A DNA stretch of 5,798 nt from Gammaproteobacteria bacterium (GTDB lineage: Bacteria > Pseudomonadota > Gammaproteobacteria > SZUA-229). Below are positions 1 to 5,798 of the stretch, one piece after another. Where the stretch lies: assembly GCA_015484935.1 (NCBI GenBank), contig WFUQ01000216.1:1-5798 (forward strand), written 5' to 3'. The translations under genes and the position numbers were made by a program. The notes below the pieces were generated by a model. The model made no database searches, was not told where the DNA came from, and saw nothing but the letters and a program-made list of their open reading frames with translations. How positions within the stretch are numbered: position 1 is the stretch's first letter; every line of letters starts with the position of its first letter.

Positions 1-802
1 CGAAGCGTTCCAGCGAGCCGTCATCGATACGTAATGCAGTCAGCTTGCCACCCCACAGACAGCCGGAATCGATAGGATAAACGTTGTGATATCGCCTGTC
101 GGTCAACGCGAGCGTTGACCAGTGACCGAAGATGATCCGGTCGTCTTGGGTCACCCGATCCGGGATGTCGAACCACGGGGTGAGCTGTCTGTTGGCGTCG
201 GGTGAGCCTTTCGCACTGAGTACCGGTTTGCCTTCATCATTGAAGAAGCGCAGTCGGGTCAGTATGTTGGTGATAAATCGAAGACGTGACCAGCCGTTAA
301 GCTGTTCTGACCATATCGGTGGTTTGTCGCCGTACATATGATGAAAATAGCCGGGATATTGCTCATCGTCCTGGAGTACCTGTTCTACCTCGTCGGCCAG
401 ACGGCGTGCAGTATCGATGCTCCAGTCAGGATGGATACCGGCATGCAGCATGGTGATGTTCAGGCTGCTGTCATGGTGTATCAGGGGTTGGTGGCGTAGC
501 CACTGCATCAGGTCATCACACTGCGGGGAATCGAGGATCGCATCCAGTGTGTCCCTGCGACCGGGTCGACGGTGATCGTATGCTGTCGCCAGCAGGTGCA
601 GGTCGTGATTTCCCAGCACGGTGATGGCATTGTCACCCAGTGCCTTGATGTATTTGAGGGTGTCGAGGGAGTCCGGGCCACGATTGACCAGATCGCCGGT
701 GAACCATAGCTGATCTCGATCCGTATTGAACTGCAACTGATCTAGCAGCTGCCGGAGCTCGTTATAACATCCCTGAATATCGCCTATGGCATACGTTGCC
801 AT
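1..802 (-). CDS. apaH: Bis(5'-nucleosyl)-tetraphosphatase, symmetrical (ApaH), 3' end cut by the window edge
   Basis: The reverse strand reads open from an ATG at 802-800 to the left edge, giving 267 residues with no stop. Symmetrical Ap4A hydrolases are usually 270-280 residues, so only a short C-terminal tail is missing. The enzyme splits Ap4A into two ADP and, in E. coli, also removes Np4N caps from RNA. Metallophosphoesterase motifs appear in order: GDIQGC (residues 7-12), GDLVNRGP (36-43), GNHD (64-67), HAG (120-122) and GHW (226-228), followed by the ApaH-type DSGCLWGG (245-252). The first motif has Q where E. coli has H (GDVHGC); from memory this variant is common in non-enteric ApaH proteins, so activity is expected. 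The N-terminus MATYAIGD aligns directly with E. coli MATYLIGD, which fixes the start. The gene begins 14 nt after the methyltransferase stop. That spacer contains three tandem AGCG units and only a weak Shine-Dalgarno, so translation may depend on coupling. It is the last visible gene of the operon. Confidence 0.96.
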   Translation of the reverse strand, partial: MATYAIGDIQGCYNELRQLLDQLQFNTDRDQLWFTGDLVNRGPDSLDTLKYIKALGDNAITVLGNHDLHLLATAYDHRRPGRRDTLDAILDSPQCDDLMQWLRHQPLIHHDSSLNITMLHAGIHPDWSIDTARRLADEVEQVLQDDEQYPGYFHHMYGDKPPIWSEQLNGWSRLRFITNILTRLRFFNDEGKPVLSAKGSPDANRQLTPWFDIPDRVTQDDRIIFGHWSTLALTDRRYHNVYPIDSGCLWGGKLTALRIDDGSLERF

Positions 803-816
803 CGCTCGCTCGCTGG

Positions 817-1425
817 TTAGCTATTGGATTTCTGTAACTCTATCAGCCGGAACCATCCGCCTGCAAGTGCCGGCTCATCCTGTGTGACTGTCAGCTTCGG
901 TGTCTGTGATAGTACCTGCTCGAATACCACATCGGTGCGGGTGGCGATGTGGCGGGTGATGAGATTTAACAATCTGCGCACGGGAGCGTGCTCACCCGGT
1001 TTGAGGAATTTGTCATAGATGAGGATGCGGCCACCGGGTTTGAGTACGCGTTCCGCCTGTCGCAGCGCAGCGACCGGATCCGGCACCACAGCCAGTATAA
1101 GATGCATGATGATGATATCGAACTGCTGGTCGTCGAAGGGCAGGGCCATGCTGTCGGCCTGTTGCAGTCGCAGCTCGATGTCGCAATTCTGTGCGCGTTT
1201 TTTCGCGATATTCAGCATCGCAGGTGTGATGTCACTGCCGATATAGTGTGCCCCGACCGGTAGCAAGGGGATATCCAGGCCGGTACCGATACCGTTGATC
1301 AGGATGTGTTTGCCTGTTACGTCCCCCAGCCGCGCAAGACTGTTCTGCCTCGCCGGGTTGAGTGGCGAGCTGACCAGCCAGTCATAGACCGGTGCCAGGA
1401 CCGTATAACTGTGCTTCAGAGCCAT
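817..1425 (-). CDS. Class I SAM-dependent methyltransferase, small, substrate unknown
   Basis: This is a 202-residue protein with a complete Rossmann-type methyltransferase domain. The N-terminal YTVLAPVYDWLV segment (7-18) resembles the UbiE/PmtA-like families. The glycine-rich SAM loop is NGIGTG (44-49), strand 2 ends in SD (64-65) where the ribose-binding acid is expected, ADSMALPF (90-97) is the adenine-side motif, and VLKPGGRILIYD (127-138) is the post-motif segment. Motif I reads ILINGIGTG rather than the usual VLEVGxGTG, so the strand 1 acidic residue is absent. The C-terminal part includes DKFLKPGEHAPVRRLLN and ATRTDVVFE, which I remember as conserved in a family of uncharacterised proteobacterial methyltransferases. 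Small-molecule, lipid (PmtA-like) or quinone methylation are all possible, and the sequence does not decide among them. The ATG lies 15 nt after the apaG stop, in the same reading frame, with no clear Shine-Dalgarno. Codon use looks like that of its neighbours, with no sign of recent transfer. The gene is absent at this place in E. coli. Confidence 0.9.
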   Translation of the reverse strand: MALKHSYTVLAPVYDWLVSSPLNPARQNSLARLGDVTGKHILINGIGTGLDIPLLPVGAHYIGSDITPAMLNIAKKRAQNCDIELRLQQADSMALPFDDQQFDIIIMHLILAVVPDPVAALRQAERVLKPGGRILIYDKFLKPGEHAPVRRLLNLITRHIATRTDVVFEQVLSQTPKLTVTQDEPALAGGWFRLIELQKSNS

Positions 1426-1440
1426 CGGCTGGAACGGTGT

Positions 1441-1821
1441 CTAGTGCAGGATGTTCGGTACAGACAGGGTGAATGACGGGATGTCGGCATCGAAATGCAC
1501 ACCGTCATCTGCCAGCATCTGATAGCTTCCAGTCATGGTGCCGACGGGGGTATTCATGAATGTACCCGAGGTATATTTGAATCCTTCGCCAGGTTGCAGA
1601 TGAGGTTGTTCACCTATCACGCCGTCACCTTTGACTTCCTGAACCTGCCCGTCCCCGTCGGTGATGACCCAGTGCCGGGTGAGTAATTTCGCCGGTATGT
1701 CACCGACATTGGTGATAGTGACGGTATAGGAAAACACATAATTGTCATTATGCGGGTCGGACTGTTCGGCGATGTAGGCGGGCACGACCTTGACCTGAAT
1801 ATTGTATGGGGTATCTGTCAT
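1441..1821 (-). CDS. apaG: ApaG (CorD) family beta-sandwich protein
   Basis: This 126-residue protein matches the usual ApaG length (125 in E. coli) and is full length. The ApaG signature is present throughout: YVFSYTVTITNVG (28-40), LLTRHWVITDGDG (46-58), EVKGDGVIGEQPHLQPGE (62-79), YTSGTF (83-88), GTMTGSYQM (94-102) and the C-terminal SVPNILH (120-126). Family members fold as a fibronectin type III-like beta sandwich. In Salmonella the gene is called corD and has been linked to Co2+ resistance and Mg2+ efflux. Similar domains occur in eukaryotic F-box and polymerase-interacting proteins, which suggests a protein-binding role, but the molecular function is not firmly established. The gene follows rsmA after 51 nt, the largest gap in the window. 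No Shine-Dalgarno precedes the ATG; instead an extended -10 promoter motif ends 6 nt upstream of it. It ends in TAG. Confidence 0.96.
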   Translation of the reverse strand: MTDTPYNIQVKVVPAYIAEQSDPHNDNYVFSYTVTITNVGDIPAKLLTRHWVITDGDGQVQEVKGDGVIGEQPHLQPGEGFKYTSGTFMNTPVGTMTGSYQMLADDGVHFDADIPSFTLSVPNILH

Positions 1822-1827
1822 ATTTCG

Positions 1828-1836
1828 ATTATAGCA
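1828..1836 (-). promoter_or_regulatory. Candidate extended -10 promoter for apaG, methyltransferase and apaH
   Basis: On the reverse strand the rsmA-apaG gap contains TGCTATAAT, an exact match to the sigma-70 extended -10 consensus TGnTATAAT. No good -35 hexamer is found at a spacing of 16-18 nt (best 2 of 6 matches), which is tolerated at extended -10 promoters. With normal geometry, transcription would start at 1821, the A of the apaG ATG, giving a leaderless message. This is inferred from sequence only. A chance match is possible because the gap is short and partly AT-rich. Confidence 0.5.
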
Positions 1837-1872
1837 CCGCGAAACCGGCGATTATCACTATTCGATAAGTGG

Positions 1873-2652
1873 TTACAGGCAGCAGGCATGCAGTTTCAGG
1901 AAGTCATCGACAGTCAGTTGCTCGGCCCGTTGGCCGGGGTCGATGCCCGCCTGCCTGATCTGTTCGACATTGCAGATATCCTTGAGCGTGTTCTTCAGTG
2001 TCTTCCGGCGTTGTGAGAAAGCCAGTCTGACCAGTTTTGAGTAATGTTCGGCATCTTCTATCCTGCCTGCGTACCGGGTGGTCGGCACCAGTTTCAGGAT
2101 AGCCGATTCTACTTTAGGTGCAGGTGAGAAACAGTGGGACGAGACGATGAACAGAGGGGCGACCTGAAACCATGACTGGATCATGACGCTGAGTCGGCCA
2201 TAGTCGCCATTGCCGGGAACCGCCGCGATCCGGTCGACCACTTCTTTCTGCAACATGAAGTGCATGCTTTCGATATGTGCGTGATAGTCGAGCAGGTGGA
2301 ACAGTACCGGTGTCGAGATGTTGTAGGGCAGGTTGCCGATGATCTTCAGTTTGGTCTGATCGGTTTCCAGCAGGCTGTTGAAATCGAACTTCAGTACATC
2401 GTATTCGTGTATGTGTAACTTGTCATCGTGATCACAGTTGAATTCAAGTTTGGGGATGACATCACGATCGAGCTCGATGACATCGAGCCGGTCGAGTTCG
2501 TTCAGCAAGGGGCGGGTCAAGGCACCCAGTCCCGGTCCGATCTCGACGATGTGATCCTGCGCAGACGGATTGACCGCGGTGATGATCTTGTCGATGATGT
2601 TTTGGTCGATAAGAAAATTCTGACCGAAACGTTTCTTCGCCTGATGTTGCAC
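1873..2652 (-). CDS. rsmA: 16S rRNA (adenine(1518)-N6/adenine(1519)-N6)-dimethyltransferase RsmA (KsgA)
   Basis: RsmA dimethylates two adjacent adenines in the loop of helix 45 of 16S rRNA during late assembly of the 30S subunit; its loss gives kasugamycin resistance. The 259-residue protein carries the family hallmarks: KRFGQNFL (7-14), SAM-binding VEIGPGLGALT (36-46), the acidic ELDRD loop (60-64), the catalytic motif NLPYNIS (107-113), HFMLQKEVVDR (131-141), FSPAPKVESA (175-184) and SQRRKT (213-218). E. coli KsgA is 273 residues, and the difference is mainly at the two ends. The start is GTG at 2652-2650, one nucleotide after the pdxA TAA. A TGA lies in frame four codons upstream of the GTG, with no ATG in between, so GTG is the only start that keeps the full N-terminal RFGQNFL region. 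No strong Shine-Dalgarno is seen, and translation is probably coupled to pdxA. Confidence 0.97.
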   Translation of the reverse strand: MQHQAKKRFGQNFLIDQNIIDKIITAVNPSAQDHIVEIGPGLGALTRPLLNELDRLDVIELDRDVIPKLEFNCDHDDKLHIHEYDVLKFDFNSLLETDQTKLKIIGNLPYNISTPVLFHLLDYHAHIESMHFMLQKEVVDRIAAVPGNGDYGRLSVMIQSWFQVAPLFIVSSHCFSPAPKVESAILKLVPTTRYAGRIEDAEHYSKLVRLAFSQRRKTLKNTLKDICNVEQIRQAGIDPGQRAEQLTVDDFLKLHACCL

Positions 2653-2653
2653 G

Positions 2654-3619
2654 TTATGAGATCTTCATCGCGATAGCGATGGCTGTGTCGAGGCTGCTAC
2701 TGTCGGCTTTGCCGGTAGCAGCGAGTTCCAGAGCAGTACCGTGATCGACAGAGGTGCGCACAAATGGCAGACCCATCGTGACGTTCACCGCTTTGCCGAA
2801 GCCGCTGTATTTCAGAACCGGCAATCCCTGATCGTGGTACATGGCAAGCACTGCATCAGCAGTAGGGAGGTGATGTCGGGTAAAAGCCGTATCTGCCGGT
2901 AACGGGCCGGTCAGGTTCATACCTTGTTCGATACACTGTTCGATAACAGGGGAGATGGTGTCGATCTCTTCGGAACCCAGATGACCGTCTTCACCGGCAT
3001 GCGGGTTCAGACCACATACCAGTATATGGGGTCGGTCTATCTTGAAACGCTGTTTGAGGAAGTCGTCGGTGATCGTCAGCACATCGGTGAGACTCTGTCG
3101 GGTGATCGCGCCAGCTATATCTTTCAAAGGCAGATGCGTGGTCGCGAGTACGACTCGCAAGTCTTCGGTCGCCAGCATCATCACCGGCTGGCTGTTGCTG
3201 GGTTCGGCGAGATACTCGGTGTGACCGGTGAACTGAAAACCGGCATCATTGATGATGCCTTTATGTACCGGCCCGGTGACCATGCCATCGGCCTTGCCTT
3301 CACGACAGAGGCGTTCTGCGATATCGAGACAGTCGAGCACGTACCGACTGTTGGTGCTGTCCAGTACGCCAGCCTTGCATGGCTGGCAGATGTCAGTGTG
3401 CAGGATGTTGATCGCGTCCGGGCTGAGATTGTCCAGGCTGTCCTGAAAATCGGAAAAGACGTTCAGTTCAGTTTCGATCTGTAATGCGGCGGCGCGTTCT
3501 TCGAGCAGATGCGCATCGGCGACGACCAGAATGTTATCCTGATATTTTCGACTGAGGATATCCAGTGTGATGTCAGGACCGATGCCAGCCGGATCACCGG
3601 GCGTGAGTAATAGCGGCAT
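2654..3619 (-). CDS. pdxA: 4-hydroxythreonine-4-phosphate dehydrogenase PdxA
   Basis: PdxA oxidises 4-phosphohydroxy-L-threonine with NAD(P)+; the product decarboxylates to 3-amino-2-oxopropyl phosphate, which PdxJ then uses to make pyridoxine 5'-phosphate (DXP-dependent vitamin B6 pathway, cytosol). The 321-residue protein is slightly shorter than E. coli PdxA (329). Visible motifs are TPGDPAGIGPD (6-16), TGPVHKGIINDAGF (115-128), TGHTEYLA (131-138), TTHLPL (160-165), CGLNPHAGEDGH (202-213), ADAVLAMYHDQGLP (254-267) and RTSVDHGTALELA (288-300). The three metal-binding histidines of the E. coli enzyme (H166, H211, H266) correspond to H162, H207 and H262. The ATG sits 3 nt after the surA TAG without an obvious Shine-Dalgarno, so coupled translation is likely. 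The LTPGDPAG start directly after MPL fits the family, and the gene looks intact. Confidence 0.97.
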   Translation of the reverse strand: MPLLLTPGDPAGIGPDITLDILSRKYQDNILVVADAHLLEERAAALQIETELNVFSDFQDSLDNLSPDAINILHTDICQPCKAGVLDSTNSRYVLDCLDIAERLCREGKADGMVTGPVHKGIINDAGFQFTGHTEYLAEPSNSQPVMMLATEDLRVVLATTHLPLKDIAGAITRQSLTDVLTITDDFLKQRFKIDRPHILVCGLNPHAGEDGHLGSEEIDTISPVIEQCIEQGMNLTGPLPADTAFTRHHLPTADAVLAMYHDQGLPVLKYSGFGKAVNVTMGLPFVRTSVDHGTALELAATGKADSSSLDTAIAIAMKIS

Positions 3620-3622
3620 GGT

Positions 3623-4918
3623 CTATTCGTTATTGGCTACATCGACATATTCGATAAAGGCTTCGTCACGTATCTTGCGTAACCACAGCGTCAGTTCTTC
3701 ATCGATCTTGCGTTTGCGGATCTCCAGCTTGGCTTTTGCTGCCAGTGTATCGTGACTGGCCTCTGCTTCCCGACGTCCCAGTACCTGCATGATATGCCAG
3801 CCGAACTTGCTCTTGAACGGGCGTGATATCTCCTTATCTGCCAGAGTCTGCATAGTGCTCTCGAATTCAGGTACGAAGGTGCCGGGATCGGCCCAACCCA
3901 GTTCGCCGCCTTTGATCTTCGAGCCGGGGTCGTCTGAATATTTTTCTGCGAGCGTGGCAAAATCTTCACCCTGCTCGATACGCTGTCTGATGTCATTCAG
4001 GAATGCTTCGGGGTCAGTGGTCAGCTCACTGCCATCGCGTATCAGGATATGTCTGCTCAGGGTCTGCACCACGGTATTGCTCTGCTGTGTGCTCTCGACC
4101 AGTTGTAGCAGATGAAAACCGCTGGCACTGCGCAGTGGCGGTGTGACATCACCATTGTGTAATCGGGTCAGCGCTTTGACGAAAAGCTCGGGCAGTTCAC
4201 TGGTCGTGCGCCAGCCGAGATCCCCTCCTTTGAGTGCATTGCGACCGGCAGATTCCTTGACAGCGATCTGTTCGAAGTTGCTGCCGTCGGCGATGCGTTG
4301 TGCCAGCTCCTCGGCTTTTACCTTTGCCTGTTGCACCTGTTCGGGTGTGGCGGTCTCGGGTGTCGATATCAGGATGTGGCGCAAATGGTATTTGATATTG
4401 GACTTCGATAATTTTGTGTTCTTCTCGATGTACTGGTCGATCTCCTGCTCGCTGACTTTTACCTTGTTGGCGACCACGCGTTGTTGCAGTTGTTTGATGA
4501 TGAGTTGTTCGCGTGTCTGTTCGCGGAACTGACTGAAGTTGATGCCATCCGATTCCAGTGTCTTTCTGAGCACATCGAGTGAGATGGTGTTGGCAGCAGC
4601 GATCTTCTCCAGCATCTTGTTGAGCTGGATGTCATCGATCTGGATACCGAGTTTGGCAGCCAGTTGCAGCTGGATCTTGTCGCGTATCATCTTTTCCAGA
4701 ACCTGTTTTTTCAGTGCCGCCATATCTTCTTCCGAGGTGACGGGTGTTCTGAGCTGGAGCATGATAGATCGTGTATTCTGGTCGAACTCGATCTGGGTGA
4801 TGACATCTTCATCGACGATGGCGACGATGCTGTCCAGTTTTTTCATGGCGAATACATTGGTCATCAGTACGGACAGGATGACCGATAGACCGAATCGTTT
4901 GAAGAGTGAATGTGTCAA
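3623..4918 (-). CDS. surA: Periplasmic chaperone / peptidyl-prolyl isomerase SurA
   Basis: SurA escorts unfolded beta-barrel proteins across the periplasm to the BAM complex; LptD, encoded just upstream, is one of its best-known clients. The 431-residue protein matches E. coli SurA (428). Residues 1-24 form a Sec signal peptide: K7 and R8, a hydrophobic core LSVILSVLM, and a likely cut after NVFA (A24). The N-terminal chaperone domain spans about 28-170. Parvulin domain 1 is about 177-276 (YHLRHILIS, KGGDLGWR, SGFHLLQLVE). Parvulin domain 2 is about 285-381 (LSRHILIRD, KYSDDPGSKIKGGELGW, FGWHIMQVLGRR). A C-terminal helix and strand follow, as in the E. coli fold. The start is TTG at 4918-4916: it has a good Shine-Dalgarno 7 nt upstream and retains the signal peptide. 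The next ATG (residue 19) would destroy the signal. The gene begins 10 nt after the lptD stop and ends 3 nt before pdxA. Confidence 0.97.
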   Translation of the reverse strand: MTHSLFKRFGLSVILSVLMTNVFAMKKLDSIVAIVDEDVITQIEFDQNTRSIMLQLRTPVTSEEDMAALKKQVLEKMIRDKIQLQLAAKLGIQIDDIQLNKMLEKIAAANTISLDVLRKTLESDGINFSQFREQTREQLIIKQLQQRVVANKVKVSEQEIDQYIEKNTKLSKSNIKYHLRHILISTPETATPEQVQQAKVKAEELAQRIADGSNFEQIAVKESAGRNALKGGDLGWRTTSELPELFVKALTRLHNGDVTPPLRSASGFHLLQLVESTQQSNTVVQTLSRHILIRDGSELTTDPEAFLNDIRQRIEQGEDFATLAEKYSDDPGSKIKGGELGWADPGTFVPEFESTMQTLADKEISRPFKSKFGWHIMQVLGRREAEASHDTLAAKAKLEIRKRKIDEELTLWLRKIRDEAFIEYVDVANNE

Positions 4919-4925
4919 CGTAATG

Positions 4926-4930
4926 CCTCT
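4926..4930 (-). promoter_or_regulatory. Ribosome binding site deciding the TTG start of surA
   Basis: The reverse strand reads AGAGG, then 7 nt, then TTG. This is the clearest Shine-Dalgarno in the window and supports initiation at the non-ATG codon 4918-4916. It overlaps the lptD stop codon (TAG at 4931-4929), so ribosomes finishing lptD pass directly over the surA site, which favours coupled translation. Confidence 0.75.
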
Positions 4931-5798
4931 ATTGGTAACCGGGGATCGCCCGTTTTAATGTATTGCTCAAAGTGTTGCCGGAAACGCTGCCCAGTCCTTT
5001 CAGCACCAGTTGCAGCAGTATCCTGTTATCGTATTCATTGACGGTGCCGGTGAGTCGTTGTCGCTGTGCTGATACCTGCAGCGACCAGCAACAGCTCTCG
5101 TAAGCGATACCTGCTATCACGTCGATATCCTGATCTTCGGTATGTGAGTAGTTCCAGCGCCCGAATACGGCGGTATTATCACTGACCGGGGTGACGAATG
5201 ATACATCAGATTGTGAGATTTCATTTGCCGGATTGGCATCGGCCAGTGCCCGGTAGGCCAGATTGAATACATGCCTGTTATCCGACCGGTACTGCAGCAG
5301 ATAGTTCTGCCGCTGCTGTTGGCGGGTGCGACTGTCCCATTGAAGGTTGACGCGTGCCTGCCAGTCATCCAGCCGGGTCGTCATCTCGGCGACCAGGTCA
5401 GATGAGCTGATGGTTTCCGGTGCGGTCAGTGACACCAGTCGGTCTTCGAAATAGTGTATCTGCCCTATACTGGCCTGAAATATCTCGTTACCCGATGCGG
5501 TCAGTACGCGTGTGGTCAAGGCAGTGGTCAACTGGTTGGCATCGCTTATCCGGTCGATACCGTTGAATCGGTTGCTGCGGAAAAGCTGGGCGAAGTTGAA
5601 CGTCGGCGCGCTGGTATCGAATAGCGGGTAAGCAGACTGATCCCGGAACGGGGCACGCAGATAAAACAGCCTCGGTTCCAGGGTCTGGGTAGCACCGTTA
5701 GTCAGCTGGCGTTCGAAGATGAGCCCGGTATCAAGACTGCTGATGAGCATATTTCTGTCCGCCAGATCGAGTTGGACACCCGCCCCATCGCGTACATC
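4929..5798 (-). CDS. lptD: LPS-assembly protein LptD, C-terminal part of the outer-membrane barrel (5' end outside the window)
   Basis: The frame is open from the right edge to TAG at 4931-4929, giving 289 residues, roughly the last third of a protein usually of 750-850 residues. LptD is the essential outer-membrane beta barrel that, with the lipoprotein LptE, places lipopolysaccharide in the outer leaflet. Strong family matches include LDTGLIFERQ, TQTLEPRLFYLRAP, FNFAQLFRSNRFNGIDRI, DANQLTTALTTRVL and SIGQIHYFEDR, followed by alternating barrel strands. The adjacent cysteine pair in ESCCW (codons 5093-5091 and 5090-5088) corresponds to E. coli C724-C725, which form the inter-domain disulfides needed for LptD maturation. 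The end KRAIPGYQ resembles the E. coli terminus, so the C-terminus looks complete. The methionine at 5750 is internal: the 16 codons upstream of it to the window edge are open and continue the barrel. The missing N-terminal part should carry the signal peptide and periplasmic jellyroll domain. Confidence 0.96.
   Translation of the reverse strand, partial: DVRDGAGVQLDLADRNMLISSLDTGLIFERQLTNGATQTLEPRLFYLRAPFRDQSAYPLFDTSAPTFNFAQLFRSNRFNGIDRISDANQLTTALTTRVLTASGNEIFQASIGQIHYFEDRLVSLTAPETISSSDLVAEMTTRLDDWQARVNLQWDSRTRQQQRQNYLLQYRSDNRHVFNLAYRALADANPANEISQSDVSFVTPVSDNTAVFGRWNYSHTEDQDIDVIAGIAYESCCWSLQVSAQRQRLTGTVNEYDNRILLQLVLKGLGSVSGNTLSNTLKRAIPGYQ

Noticed and set aside
817..1425. Recent horizontal acquisition of the methyltransferase
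   Set aside because: By eye its codon use and base composition resemble the flanking genes. No repeats, integrase or insertion-sequence remnants are visible at its ends.
1835..1850. Short inverted repeat CGCCG / CGGTG with a 6-nt loop in the rsmA-apaG gap, as a terminator
   Set aside because: The stem is only 5 bp with one G-U pair and no U-run follows. The sequence after it is the -10 motif instead.
2924..3484. Plus-strand open frame of 186 codons
   Set aside because: It lies entirely antisense to pdxA, whose protein matches the family along its full length. The translated product shows no recognisable domain and there is no ribosome binding site support.
3691..3996. Minus-strand open frame of 101 codons inside surA
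   Set aside because: It is in another frame within the second parvulin domain and C-terminal region of surA, with no family resemblance.
4913..4918. TTGACA on the reverse strand, identical to a sigma-70 -35 box
   Set aside because: It is formed by the first two codons of surA, and no -10-like hexamer follows at a spacing of 16-18 nt.
4539..4958. Plus-strand open frame of 139 codons
   Set aside because: It is antisense to the surA N-terminal region and the lptD end. Its serine- and methionine-rich translation is typical of a shadow frame.
5748..5750. ATG at 5750 as the start of the right-hand gene
   Set aside because: The frame stays open upstream to the window edge and the protein there is the middle of the LptD barrel, so this methionine is internal.

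Overview
The window is about 5.8 kb of a gammaproteobacterial chromosome carrying the classic outer-membrane / vitamin B6 / ribosome-maturation operon. All genes lie on the minus strand, so they are transcribed from right to left: lptD (3' part) - surA - pdxA - rsmA (ksgA) - apaG - a small SAM-dependent methyltransferase - apaH (nearly complete). The gene order lptD-surA-pdxA-rsmA-apaG-apaH is the well-known order in Escherichia coli and many other Gammaproteobacteria. The protein sequences are clearly diverged from the enterobacterial ones, so a non-enteric gammaproteobacterium is likely. I cannot name the genus.

The layout is very compact. Gaps are 10 nt (lptD-surA), 3 nt (surA-pdxA), 1 nt (pdxA-rsmA), 51 nt (rsmA-apaG), 15 nt (apaG-methyltransferase) and 14 nt (methyltransferase-apaH). 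No intergenic stretch exceeds 51 nt, and no intrinsic terminator is visible, so a single transcription unit is likely. The only larger gap, in front of apaG, holds a perfect extended -10 motif whose expected +1 falls on the A of the apaG start codon. Two genes use non-ATG starts: TTG for surA, backed by a good Shine-Dalgarno, and GTG for rsmA.

SurA is the periplasmic chaperone that delivers outer-membrane proteins, including LptD, to the assembly machinery, and LptD inserts lipopolysaccharide into the outer membrane. PdxA makes pyridoxal phosphate precursor, RsmA dimethylates 16S rRNA, ApaG is a small beta-sandwich protein, and ApaH hydrolyses diadenosine tetraphosphate and Np4N RNA caps. The one departure from the textbook order is the 202-residue methyltransferase between apaG and apaH.

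I found no mobile element, CRISPR array, RNA gene or evident new defence system. This is essentially a conserved housekeeping region; the methyltransferase and the possible leaderless apaG promoter are the points most worth following up.
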